DNA of 64,000 nt, taken from NCBI RefSeq assembly GCF_000004075.3, contig NC_026657.2:30102408-30166407 (forward strand). The letters are read 5' to 3'. The translations under genes were made by a program, and so were the position numbers. This stretch comes from Cucumis sativus (lineage: Eukaryota > Streptophyta > Magnoliopsida > Cucurbitales > Cucurbitaceae). This document shows, one piece after another, positions 24,379-36,622 of this stretch. Within the stretch, counting starts at the first letter, position 1. Every line of letters begins with the position of its first letter. The notes beneath the pieces were generated by a model. That model saw only the letters and a program-made list of their open reading frames with translations. It made no database searches and had not been told where the DNA came from.

Positions 24379-25463
24379 TATTTTTAGTTTATAAGATTAC
24401 GGATACGATGCGAAGCAACAGTGTGAGTGTGTGTGTATCTAAGATAGATTTCTGCTTCTCTTATTCTTAACTATTAGTTCATGATATTTAATATTAATCA
24501 TTAATAACAGCACTTTGAGCATTTTGAGTGTATAGCAAACTAAAACTCTAAACCAAACTTCTTACTTTCTAAAATACTATTGAGAACCTACACAAGTCTA
24601 CAACTAAGGTTACTCAAATTAGATTAATTCTCTTCTACTTTCCTATTAATATGATGGAATTCAAAAGGCAATTTAGGTGAGAAATCATTTTTTGTAAACA
24701 TCCTTTGGTTGATCATTGATATGCATCACTTTCTCACTTTAAAAACATGCACATTAGAAATTGGCACTTTGGTGTTTTTGTTTTGACAAAACTTTTTAGA
24801 CATTTTGTGGAAAGAAAAATGGTTGCTTTGGTAATAACTTTATCTCTTCACCACAAGAATAAGAATCATTTATCAATTATAGAAAAGATGAAAGAACTAT
24901 ACAACTTTATCTATCAAAATGATATTTTTTGTAATTAATTATTTATTGTGTGGTTGGTTTTAAAGTAAATATATTTAAAATTTTGGCTTTGTATTTGATA
25001 AAATTTGATATTTTATGTGATTTGGCTACCCTAAATACTAAGTCTCTCAATATTATTATTAAAAATTGATAAGTTAATTTAAGTTTGAGTGACTTAATAA
25101 ATAAATAAATAAAATAATAATAACTGTAACATTTAAAAACATAAAATAAAGTGAAATTAAATAGAAAAGAAATGGAAAAGGGTAAGACGTGGGAAATTGC
25201 AGATTGCACCTTGATGTTGTTGGTATTTAATTTGTAATCCATGGTTTGATGGAAGCTTTGTTGAAGGTGAGGTTGTTCGAGATTTTACTTGTATGGATTA
25301 TGTGATGGGGTTTTAAGTTAAAACCCGTGGCTCAAACTTTGTCATCTTTCTTCCTCATCTTCTCTCCACTCTCATTCAATCTCTTCACGATTATCCGCAT
25401 CTTAGTGATCTTCACCCTTCTTCTCTCTACTCCCCTGCTCTCTCAACTCCGCCCCTCCCAATT
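24379..25463. other. AT-rich spacer
   Basis: Nothing recognisable except a likely pyrimidine-rich 5' leader of the next gene (about 25340-25463). Short AT-rich open frames at 24747-24938 and 24943-25242 carry no motif. Confidence 0.6.
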
Positions 25464-27892
25464 ATGTCCAAGAAAGGGCTTCCCGGTGGAGCCCCGCTTT
25501 CAAAGGACGCCCCTTGGAGGGCCTCCGGCAAACCCATTCCCAAAATCAACCATGCTCCTCTGCTCCGCATTTCCCAATCTCCCTTTTCCAATTACGCTCT
25601 CTCTGTAATGAAGGCAAGTTCTCTCATTCTTTTCCCACTCCCTTTTTTGTTTGATTGTTTTCTTGATTCAAGGGGGACTTTCTTAATTTTGTTTTTGCAG
25701 CATCCTGATCCTATTGGAAGTGGCTTGGCTACGGATGCCATTTTGGAAGCCGCTGGCCCTGATTGTATTGTGCCTGGACAATCCGCACCTGTTAAATTGC
25801 TTGGTCTCAAGGTACTGTTTCTTCTATCCATCTTTTCTTTCTTGTAACCCTTGTTTTATTTTCCTGGAATTACTTGAAATTTCAACTTCTGGGGTTTTCT
25901 TAGCTTTGTTTTCTTTAATTCAGCGTGTTTGAATTTCGGTAATTGGCTTTGCTGATTGCTTCTACATTGTTGTGATGCTTTCAAATTGCCAGTAAATGAA
26001 TTATGTATTTCTGCAAACTTTTGGATGGTGATTTTGCTTGAGAATGTGTTGAAATTGGACATTTACCTTTAGAATGCTTTAGGGAGAAGTAGTGGATGAA
26101 GTGAAAAACCCTTTTTTTTCAGTATCTTCTGGGTACTGCACAAACGTAGTTAAAGAGTAGAAGAACGAATTCTAATGCGAACAACTTATTAACTTGACCC
26201 ATTTAGCCATAAAATTGTGTGTAAATTTGTACAAATTGGCTACTTCAGTAACAAACTGATGGTGTGCATGATTTTTGGGGTAACTAAACACTTCTTCATT
26301 TAGTTGTTTTGGAGAAACTACTAGTTCACAGTTCTTTGAAAAAGCACTTCTGATCGTGTAAACAATGGATGAGAAAATTCGTAGTTTGCGATTCTGGAAG
26401 TTAAGCTAAGCCCACTCTGAACCATCCACATTTAGAACGTATATCAAAATATTATCAAGATATCAAAATCTTAGCCTGTTACATTGTCATTATTTTAGCA
26501 AATAACTTCATAGCAATGTCGTGTCTTGTTGATGATCTGTTCAATGTTTCAATGTTAGAAGGTAGGACGAGGGGCTAGAGGGGTTGATGAGGCCATATTT
26601 TGTAGTGGGGTGAAATAAGTATTGTTACAAATAATGGATGCTTCTTTATCTCAGTGAAAATGCAAACTACAGATTTGAGTTAAGAAATACCAATGAATCT
26701 CAGTAACTGGTTTGTTAATCTCTAGTTGTCTTTATCTGAGATAATAGAGAGGAAAATGATAAACCTTCAATAGACCACAATAACAGAAATTACAGTAAAT
26801 GAATTAAGGAGTTTATATGGTGTTTTCTGTAATTAGTTATTTTATTTTATTTTGTTTAGAATAGTATTGATTTGCATTGGTCTTAACTCTTCAACTATTT
26901 AGTGAGTCAATGACTGAGTAAAAGATGGGAAGGATCTTAAAGTCATGTTTGATATCAGTATTCTAAGAGAGTTGTTCGAGCTCTTATACGGTTGAAGTAA
27001 GATGCAATGCAATCTATATTATCAACGCAGTTTGTGTATGAGTTGAGTCATTGATTATTGTTTTTATGCTATCAGAAAAATGTTAAAGATGCTATGGCTT
27101 TAATTGTAGGGTGGATGCCAGTTGTACTTCTTTATCATTGTTAAAATGAAACAATATTTTGAGCTTAGGATAACTCTTTTGCTGCATATTTTGGTCTTAT
27201 TTAGCCACTTGTGGACAGGTATGGCCCATTGATGTCGATCTGAAGTTTCTTGAGCCTGTTGGCCGTGAGCTTAAATTACTTGGAAAGGTAAATGGGAACA
27301 ACTCTATATCTGTGTTCCGTAAAAATTTTCTTTTCTCCCTGTATGTAGGTGTTTTAGTGCTTGGAAGTATATATATTGGTTTTACTTTCAAGAAACCTCA
27401 TTGTCTCCCAATCCAGACGTGGATTTGGCCTTGGGTGGGTAAAACATCCTAAAAAATTAACACAACCATAGGAGTGATTCATGTTCAATAATCCAGTTAT
27501 AAAGAGAACAAAGGAAGTAATTGTCTGTATTGAAATCATGTCAATCGTGTTTTAAACTGATCAATCCACATTGTAGAAGCATGAAATCAGGACAAGTTTT
27601 TTTTTATCCATAATTCAGATATTCACCCTATCAGATTTTGGGTGAAGTAGGATGAAGTTTTCCTATTCTTATTGTTGCGTCTTCTATTTGCAAAACATGA
27701 TCTTGGAGTTGAAACAATATAGACACAAAATTTAATATTTTAGTTTTAGCCTTGAGACATTGAGGAATCTGACCAGCAATTTTTTTTTATAAAATTATTG
27801 TCACTATTCTCATTCTTCTGTTGTTTTTCTTCCCTCTGAAGTTTATGGATGATGCGGTGGACCTCATGAACAAGTCGTTTATTGATCGCTAG
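25464..27892 (+). CDS. 126-residue plant protein of unknown function
   Basis: Four exons: 25464-25613, 25701-25811, 27219-27287, 27842-27892, all phase 0. I do not recognise a named domain. The N-terminus is basic and Pro-rich (MSKKGLPGGAPLSKDAPWRA), followed by ISQSPFSNYALSVMK, HPDPIGSGLATDAILEAAG, PDCIVPGQSAPVKLLGLK, VWPIDVDLKFLEPVGRELK and a C-terminal FMDDAVDLMNKSFIDR. The ending looks like an amphipathic helix. No signal peptide or membrane segment is visible. The first intron most simply uses a GC donor (AAG|GCAAGT, 25611-25619). A GT donor nine bases earlier (TCT|GTAATG, 25605) would keep the frame but drop Val-Met-Lys. Intron 2 is 1.4 kb. The clean phase, standard remaining splice sites and protein-like composition make it a real gene; its role cannot be read from the sequence. 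Confidence 0.8.
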
Positions 27893-28977
27893 ACATGGCA
27901 GTTCTAATCGATGATGAAAAGTTGCATAGAAGCTGCAATTTTAGCTGGCTCTATGAGTGGCAACTTATACACCGGAATTGTCTTTTGATGATTGACTCTT
28001 ATTACTAAATCTTCACATGTAAAAACAGTCTCTGGCCTCTGAAAGCGGTTTCGTTACTCCCGTTTCTGTGGCTTTTCATTTTGACTCTCAATAGTGAAGT
28101 GCCTTGTAAGGGTTTTCCATGGAGTTTTGATTGATAAAGGTTATTGTGTAAAATAAGCATTAATCAATGGCTCATCCAATTTTCACCCTCGTTGCTCAAG
28201 TGTCTACCAAAACACAATTAATTCCTTTTTGTACGCCATAGTTTCTACAGCAACAAATGCAATAATATTCAACATGATGGTTATGATCATAATGTTAATG
28301 ATATAGGGATTACTGCACGTTGTGTGGTTTTAATTTAGGGATTTTACAAATACTGTGAAATGTATGTATGGTTGCAAAAAACGGCTAATCTACCATTCTG
28401 TAAAAGACTGCCTATATATTTGCTATATAACTCATCTGTGTACACAAATTCCAAGTTCTCAACTACAGGTTTTAGTATCTGCAGTTGAGAAAAGGATAAC
28501 CAGATTTTTTGTTCTACTTTCATTGAGAAAAAAATAGAAAAAATGAGCATAACCCCACTATCTTCTCAAAATAGAAAGAATGAGCATAACATCCTCTATC
28601 AGCTCAGTTCTGTTTCCGATGCTAGCTGACGCTTCCATGACCTCCATCTTTCAAAATGGATCTGCTGCTGAATAATACATCAATATCTGAACATTAAATT
28701 TTGAAGTTGTGGATATTCTAAACAATCTAAGGATAATGCAAAAAAGTGATGATGAAACTTTGGTTCCTACTTGAATGGCCAAATTGGGTATGGTCTCAGA
28801 ACAAATTCATGTAATCCAAATGGTGAGTGGTGGGGTAGGCCTTGTATTGGAGTCTCTATCTATTTGATCCACGTTGGATTTTCTGGTCATCTTCCAAAGA
28901 AATGTTTTTCCCTGCACTTTTATGCAAACTTGCTTCCTGTATAAATTCAACTTGACAGCTTACAGTAAGGATCAGAA
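27893..28977. other. Spacer between unknown gene and MYB gene
   Basis: 3' UTR of the 126-residue gene, then AT-rich sequence leading into the MYB promoter and leader. A short near-duplicate, AAAATGAGCATAAC at 28539 and AGAATGAGCATAAC at 28577, is present. No gene seen. Confidence 0.55.
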
Positions 28978-30065
28978 ATGGCCAGTCAATCAGCTCTTCA
29001 AACTGAAAGACTGCGCAGAGGACCTTGGCTTGAAGAAGAAGATAGGCGGCTCACCATATTCGTAACTCGTATGGGGGAGAGAAAATGGGACTTGATTGCC
29101 AAAGCTTCTGGTATTGTCTACTCTATGCAATATGGTTTTTAACTGTATGATATTTTCAACCAATCACCTACGTTTGTTTTTTTCATTTTTTCTTTTTGTT
29201 TGCAAGTGTTGACAATGTACTTAGAAAAAATAGTCATCAGTCAAGTTTTCTCCTTGCATTTAATTTTGTTGACCAATATTTGTTGTTTTGTATGCAGGGC
29301 TTGAGAGAAGTGGAAAAAGCTGCAGATTTAGATGGCTAAACTATCTCCGCCCCAATCTTAAACGAGATCGTATAAATTCCGAGGAGGAAGAAATCATTCT
29401 GAAACTTCATAAGAAATGGGGTAACAAGTAAGGCTAAAAAGCTCTCATCTGCCAAATTTGGAACTTTTTTGCTCAACCAGTATCATTATATCCCAATTCA
29501 TCCTCTTATAGATGGTCGAGAATTGCACAATGGCTTCCAGGAAGAACTGATAATGAGATCAAGAACTACTGGAGAAGCCATTTGAGAAAGAAGTTCCCAA
29601 TTCAACTAGAAGGTTCAAGGAAAACTCTTGTTTAGTTCTTGATATCTCAATCACATATAATACTCTCACTATGGATTTGTTGAAAGTTTCTCCTGTTCTT
29701 GCGTAGGGAACAAAGTAGAACAGAGGAAAGAGGACAAAGTCTCATTGAAGAAATGTGGCCTACTAGTAAGTCCAATTAGGCATGACCATAATGAAAGGAA
29801 AGACATTCCATCGTGCAACATTTCCTACAATCATTTTGATTTCGGGTTCTCAAACCTCGCAATCACAAGCTCGCCTTACGAAATTCGGGTATCTAATTGG
29901 ATTTCACATCAGTTGACAAATGAGAAGCCGGAAGTGAATGATCATCACGAAGATTGCAACAGTTTAGACTTCTGTTTTTGTTATCCAAATATGAACTTTG
30001 CAGAAAGAGATGATATGACAGATCATTTTTGGGACTCCTTGGCTTCTCTTTGGGATATGGAGTAA
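28978..30065 (+). CDS. R2R3-MYB transcription factor, MYB27-like
   Basis: Four exons: 28978-29110, 29298-29427, 29512-29612, 29707-30065 (723 nt, 240 residues). Residues 14-65 form MYB repeat R2 ([17 protein letters not shown], then [16 protein letters not shown] with its recognition helix). Residues about 67-117 form R3 ([20 protein letters not shown], then [20 protein letters not shown]). The third exon-intron junction, after the MYB domain, is an extra one compared with the commonest three-exon MYB layout. The C-terminal region (122-240) is unique; it contains a Cys/Asn-rich stretch and an acidic, aromatic tail ([18 protein letters not shown]) that could activate transcription. The R2 start [10 protein letters not shown] and the [18 protein letters not shown] segment are closest, from memory, to Arabidopsis MYB27 and more distantly MYB48/59. 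I see no bHLH-interaction signature in R3. It should act in the nucleus; target genes cannot be inferred. Confidence 0.92.
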
Positions 30066-31950
30066 TAGAAAATGATATGCAAATCTAGTTATAATGTAAA
30101 TCAAGTGAAAAAATGTTAACACAAGATATGTAAAAAAAATGTTGATATTATAAAGAAGTTGACATGCATTTAGATCCATCTTCATATAGACACATGTATA
30201 CATATAAATGTTCGTTCATGTAGTGAGAAGTTTGATTTTTCATCAACAAACTTGTTGTGTACTAAAATAACCGCATAGACTTAGATAAATAATTCCAAAT
30301 TTGGGGAGCTTTAAGAACGTGATCATAAAGCAGAATAGATAATATATATCTCATAACTCAATTGTTTTGTGGGTTATCATGTTGTTGGGGAGTGATGCAA
30401 GGTGTTGGTGGATGTCAAAGAATCCCCCATTAATATCTCAATATCATTCCAAATTGCAAAAAGAGAAACCATATTTTCTAAATCTTTTCTTGATTACCTA
30501 CACAATTCTAACGCTCTCGTTTCTTTCAAAACAAAAACTAATCCTTTTTATTTTCATTTGGTAATTCTTTTTGTTTCTATTTTTTAAAAACTAAACTTAT
30601 AAACAATATTGTAATTCACGATGAAACAATATTTTTGGGTGCGTTTGCTTACATATTTAAATGTGTATTTTAATTCAAATTATTATTAAAAAAAAGTGAA
30701 CATAATATATAAATAATAAAAATAGTTGTGGTTATCAATTAAATATTAAGTTAACTTACACGAAGTTAAATGTGTAATGCCGAAAATCAATTAAATTATA
30801 CATATATTTTCTATGTATAACTTTTGTATAGTTTTTCTTTCCCCATATCATATAAGTTCAAATAAAATATAAAACTGCTAAAACATTACAAATTATATGT
30901 CTCTCATTTTAAAATTTATTGAATTGCTTTGTTGTTGATTTTTTGGAATCAAATTATAATTGTTAGTGATAATTTAAGAATAGAATATTTGAAGTGTGAC
31001 GTGTAATTTTTTTCTTTTTTTTTTTTTTGTAGATTTACATTTTTTTAGTATATAAAGTGTATCAAAGATATAAAGTATGTCTTGTGTATTAGGTATGGTT
31101 GTACTTTTTTATATTTCAAGGATTAAACTTAGTTTTTTTTTTTTTTTTTTTGCAAAAGTTATGTACCTAATTTTGAAAACTTATATTTTTGTCAAAAATG
31201 TAAAACAAGATCATATTACCTAAAATGTTAAACATTTATTATTGATATAATGTTGATAGCTAAACTTATCCCTTCTCCTTTTTAACTTTTCAAGGGAAAG
31301 ATAGATCCTAAAATAAATAATTTAAAATTGGTACTTTAGAAATGAATAAAATTAAAAGAATGTGATTAAAGCAAATAATACCAAATATAGAAAAAGAAAA
31401 GGGTTGAATGATAATGTATTTGAGGTGAAAGGGGAAGTGATTATTAATATTAAAACTAAGTATAGGGGACTTGGTTTGTGAAAGATGACATTGTTTACAA
31501 ATTAAAACATCTCCTTTATGAGGGTAGCCAAAGTTAGCGCACAATAATCATGTTATAATCTATGTTCCAACAATGAATCAAACCTAATAATTCTTATGGA
31601 TACAGGATTAAGCAGGTTTAACCTAACTCTAACTAACATAAACAACAACAAAAGTAGCATAAAACAGAGGAAAAAAATCATTCATGCATACTATTGTTAA
31701 GCTTAGAGAAGAGAAAAGATAGAGTTTCGTGAATAGAAAGCGTTGAGTTGAATCCGTTGAATAAATGCTTTGAACTATATCAAGTATGGTTTGTTTTCTA
31801 GGGTTTGAAGAGAAACCGCCAAATTTAAGTCACTAACGAATTTGTCATTTTTACGTTATATTTCATTTATGATTTTAGGGTTTAGAAGAAGTTGTTTCTC
31901 CTCTGTCTTGTGAACCACGTACTGTTAGTGAACCATGTAAATTATTTTGT

Positions 31951-32048
31951 TTGTTGATCTTCTATTAATATTTTACAATTTTGTATTGTTTATTTGTTGA
32001 TTCTCTATTAATATTTTACATTTTTGTATTGTTTATTTGTCGATTTTC
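31951..32048. repeat. Direct tandem duplication, 43-bp unit x2.2
   Basis: A unit beginning TTGTTGAT and containing CTATTAATATTTTACA starts at 31951 and 31994, with a partial third start (TTGTCGATTTT) at 32037. The copies differ by only a few bases. Confidence 0.9.
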
Positions 32049-32589
32049 TAGCCTAAGCAAGATATAACTCTAAAAGACTGATTAATTAAAAAAAATTAAA
32101 CCTAATAACACTATTCAAATACTTAAACCAATTTAACACAAATACATATTTCCTTTTACACCATATATGTGGGAGAAAAATCAAACTTCCCATTGGAATG
32201 TCTAAGTACTTATATTTTTTTTTTAATAAGCAACATATCAAATTAATGTAAATTGTATATATATGTAAACTTAGAATTATTTTCAGAATTATTTTCTTTT
32301 TAAGCCAATTGTAAAAATGATAATCCTATTCTAGTATTCTTTAACCAAAACAGACATATATGAATTAACTATTCTTAACCAAGCCAACAAAAATGATAAT
32401 CTTATTCTTAACCATATAAACTATTTTAAAACCAGAACAGAAGGAATGATTCAAAAAAACTTCATAAAAGAACAGCAAATTTCTAATTTCTACAAACCCA
32501 TTTCCCCATTGCACAATCATTTTCTTCTTTAAAAACCAAATCTTCAAGAAATAATTGACTCACCACCTTTTGCAAGGAAACAAAATCTC

Positions 32590-32596
32590 TATAAAT
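32590..32596 (+). promoter_or_regulatory. TATA box of carbonic anhydrase A
   Basis: TATAAAT in the context AAAATCTCTATAAATTC, 60 bp before the start codon. The same context precedes gene B. The 15-mer TTCAAGAAATAATTG further upstream (32542-32556) is also shared with gene B (36433-36447), so the proximal promoter was duplicated with the gene. Confidence 0.8.
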
Positions 32597-32655
32597 TCTT
32601 CCTCTTCTCAACTCGAGTATTTTTTTTTTCTTCACTCTGATTTTCGGGATATACA

Positions 32656-34510
32656 ATGGCATTAAACCAAAGAACTTTTTCTTTGGCTTTCCTTATCATC
32701 CTAACCTCTACCCTGCTCTGGGCATCTGTCTTATCACACCAACCTGGTAAGTACTTCTTTGAAGACTTAATAAAGCCAATATTATAGGAAAATAGTTAAA
32801 TTCCAAATTTCATTTCTAAGGTTATTTGGAAAAGGTTAATATTTTATTTTTATAGTTTATAATTACAATTTAGTTTTGTATGGTTTGATAAAACTGAATA
32901 TTTTGTTTCTCAAATTATAAGAAGAGTGTGTGTTTGGAAGAAATTTGAGTAATGAAAATTTAAATGTAATCCTTTGCTTGTTTTGATCCTAATGTCAAAT
33001 TTGTAGGAGAGGTATGTGAGTTTGACTACATAGGAGGGAGCAATAAAGGGCCAACGAAATGGGGTGCAATCAAGGAGGAATGGTCCAAGTGCAACAATGG
33101 CAAAATGCAATCTCCCATTGATCTATCAACCAACACAATCAATGTTGTTAATAGTTTGGGTCCACTTAACAGAGAATACAATCCCTTCTCTGCCACACTC
33201 CGGAATCGCGGCCACGATATTTCGGTATGAAAGAAAGAAAGAAACTAAATAGATGTTAATTATCACTAAAGTTATACTCACAGTTTAACTAAATACTTCT
33301 ACAATGAATTGATAATGATTGGATTCAAACTATAGGCATCTAAAATCATTGTTTAAACTAAAATTTCAACTTTTCTCTAAGGTAATGAATCAATGTGACC
33401 TTTTGTTGTATGATTTTGACCACTAATTGTATGTGGTACATAATTTTTTTTTAATTATTAGAATGAAGATACTTAAAGTTAATACTTTTCCTCTTGAAAT
33501 AATATGATTGAATAGGTTGCATGGGAAGGAAATGTGGGATCAATTGAGATCAATTGGACAAAATATCTTCTTAAACAAATTCATTGGCACTCTCCTTCCG
33601 AACATACTCTTAATGGAAGAAGGTGATGATCAATATTTTTTCTCTCTTTCAACTTTTTAAAATGTTGTTACGCATTTAATAATATATTTTTTTTATTGAA
33701 TGAATTTAGGTACGATTTAGAACTTCATGTGGTGCATGAAAGTTTAAATTCAAATGCCAAGTATGCTGTTGTTTCCCACTTGTACGAGATTGGTCCTCCT
33801 GATGCTTTCCTTTCAAAGGTAACAAATAATTATAAATTTCAAGAACTTACTATATATATTGTGGCTAAAACAATAGTTTTAGTATGAGAAAAAGGTGATA
33901 TAAATAGAATATTAAATTAATGAAGACTAATTAACAAATAAATGAAATTGCAGGTGAGTGGAGGAATAAAGGAATTGAGTACTGGAAAGAAGGAGATAAA
34001 ATTAGGAAGCATAAATCCTGATGAGATAAGAAACGCGAGTGGGATTAACTATTATCGATACATTGGCTCCCTCACTGCCCCTCCTTGTACTGAAGGTGTC
34101 GTTTGGAGCATTAACAAACAGGTGATCTCATTCTTCTTTCATTTCTTTCTTCTTCCCATATATTTTTTACATTATAAGTAATTTTTCTTTTTTTTCTTAA
34201 ATGGAATATAATGATACATATCAGATAGGAACTGTCTCACAAGAACAAGTGATGCTTCTGAGATCGACTGTTGAACATGTAAGTTCTATAAGACTTCAAA
34301 CTTTTCGTCTTTTCTATTATAATTAAGTTGACATATATATATATATTGGTTACGGAACTTATTATACTTAATTATTTTTATAATTCCTATAACTTTTAAT
34401 ATGTGAAACTGCAGTGTGCGGAGACAAATGCAAGACCAGTCCAACCACTTAATGGACGACATGTTCAACTCTATTCTCAAGACCCATCATCCATGCCCAT
34501 ACCCAAATGA
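32656..34510 (+). CDS. Alpha-carbonic anhydrase A (apparently functional)
   Basis: Seven exons: 32656-32746, 33007-33224, 33516-33622, 33710-33818, 33954-34121, 34225-34278, 34415-34510 (843 nt, 280 residues). Alpha-CAs interconvert CO2 and bicarbonate at a zinc ion. Residues 1-27 look like a secretory signal peptide (hydrophobic [14 protein letters not shown]), so the enzyme is probably in the cell wall, ER or another secretory compartment. Zinc ligands are His126, His128 ([10 protein letters not shown]) and His145 (LELHVVH). The proton-shuttle His is His100 (RNRGHDIS), the gatekeeper Thr is Thr216 (SLTAPPC), and the conserved disulfide pair is Cys59 and Cys220. Ala217 replaces the second Thr of the LTTPPC motif found in gene D. 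All splice sites are GT-AG and in phase. It is the first unit of the tandem array; B shares its exon layout exactly. Relatives include plant ACA7-type and nectarin-3-type proteins. Confidence 0.94.
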
Positions 34511-36622
34511 AATATATAGTTCTCACTTTTTTCCTTTTTTTTTGTTTGTTTGTTTGCTATTCAAATAATTGAGGCTTGAATTATGTTGATTCTGTGGGCT
34601 CGCGTATTTGTTCATCTTTCCAGTGGTTTCAGTTATGGCAAAAAAGAGAATTTTGGAAGGAAGTTTTTGTTTGAAAAGTTGTTTTTCTCCTGCGTAATAT
34701 TTTATTTCAAATATCACTTTTTTTCCATTTTACTTTCTTGCTTTTGCATAAAGTCTTGCTGTTATTTCTTCCTCTATTTAACCCCAGTTCGTTCATCATG
34801 TGTGGTGTGCGCGTTCCAGAAAATCAGAAAATCTCATGTATCTACATTCTCGGCTTTTGTTTCAAGAAAAGTGTTGTGTTAGCATGATCGTAGTCATTTC
34901 GATTAAGTAGTTTGTGTAATTTCTGCAACCTGTAAATTATCTGTTGATAATATATTGAGCAACACGTTGCCTTTAAAAAATCATCATATTACCGTCTGAT
35001 TATTGTCATATTTGTCAAATTTGTAATATAAAAAAAAGATGGGTGATGAATGTTTTTTTTCTAAAAATTTTGTCATCAATGCAATTTTACTATCTGTTTT
35101 CCTTCCCTTTTAATTCTCAAACAACAACATTGTTACCATTATTTTTAATTCTCTTTATCATTATTTTAATTTCTCTATTTTTCTTAAGGAGAGAATTTAC
35201 ATGAGTTAATAGTAAAAAATATACCCATCTACCATTAAAATATGTTCATGTAAAACAGTTTGAATAACCCTATTACGAGACTTTTTTTTGTAAATTGTAT
35301 ATTAAACTTACGTTGTAATTGGTATAAAACAATTAGAAAATAATAATATTATTCCGTTTCTATTATAGTCTTTAATTGCTTCCTTTTTATTTGAAAACCA
35401 AATAGGATTCATCATTACTTTCCTTCTTATAATCCTTTTATATATGATAATTACTTTATTATTATAGCATCATAATCCATGAAGTTTCTTTTTAAATCGT
35501 ATACTGATCTATATTTCAGTTCAAATTTGTAGAAAGAAGTCAGAAATATATAGAATAAAAAACAATATTTTTAGTTTTAACTTGGTCTCTTGTTTATTAT
35601 ACTACGATTAATTGAACATATGTATCAAATGGGACTATGCTAATTGCTAATATGTCTTAGAAAAAAGCATTATAAGTTTATGTGTTGACCCAATGATGTA
35701 ACATAAATATATATATACCAAATCTTTCTTCGGTTGGTTTTTCATGTGAATAAATATGAATTTTAAATTTAACCTTGACTCCCAAGAGAATGAATCAAAA
35801 TTGTGAAGCTATGATATGTATCATTTTTAAATATTGGTAATCAAGCTAATTTGTTTTGTTTGATCACCTAAACCCAACCAAAAGCCTCCATCATGTCTCT
35901 GCTTCTAGTAATCACTCCTCTTTTTTCCTCCTCAAGAAAGCAAAACAAAAGTTTGAATAATAATAAACAAGAAAAAATAACTAAAATTATTGTTGTAATA
36001 AATAATATGCATAATTTCTTGTGTAGAGTTACATTATTTCACAAATGAATATATTATCCCACAAAATATTCTTCCCTTTAGAATTATTTTCTTGAAGGTA
36101 TTAGGTCTTAATAATTATACCAACTTCTTTATATACTCATAACAACTTTTTGAAACAATACCGAACTTGAAAAGAGAATTCCAAAGAATTGAATATTATT
36201 TATGAGAGCCATCTTTTAGGCTTTCAATTTAGCCATACAAAAACAAGCAAACAAAATATTTTTATTATTGAAAATTAAATAAATGAACAAGACAAACATA
36301 TAATTAAATTAAACTATTCTCTTAACCACAACAAAATAACTGATACCAAAAAAAATAAAGAAAGAAAGAAAGAAAATAGAATTTCAAACCCATCTCCACT
36401 TGGACAAACTTTTATTTATTAAAAATTAAACCTTCAAGAAATAATTGTTAATAACTGATCTCTCCACCATCGCCACCTTCCCAAGAAACCTACACGAAGC
36501 TCAACCTCCTCCAAAATCTCTATAAATTCCTCTGTCTATCATTTAACTATCTTCTCAATAATCCGACTTCTTTTTATCGATTACCTACGTTCAATCTCTT
36601 GCAACTTCATTTTTCTTTGATA
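34511..36622. other. Spacer between carbonic anhydrases A and B
   Basis: 3' UTR of A, AT-rich sequence, then the B promoter. No coding sequence seen; the open frame at 34583-34882 has no motif. Confidence 0.6.
36521..36527 (+). promoter_or_regulatory. TATA box of carbonic anhydrase B
   Basis: TATAAAT, in the same AAAATCTCTATAAATTC context as gene A, 96 bp upstream of the ATG. Confidence 0.8.

Larger units (their letters stand above)
30066..32655. other. 2.6 kb AT-rich spacer upstream of carbonic anhydrase array
   Basis: Contains the MYB 3' UTR, long T-runs (31015-31028, 31133-31151) and a 43-bp tandem duplication. The last 150 bp form the promoter of carbonic anhydrase A. No gene seen. Confidence 0.6.
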
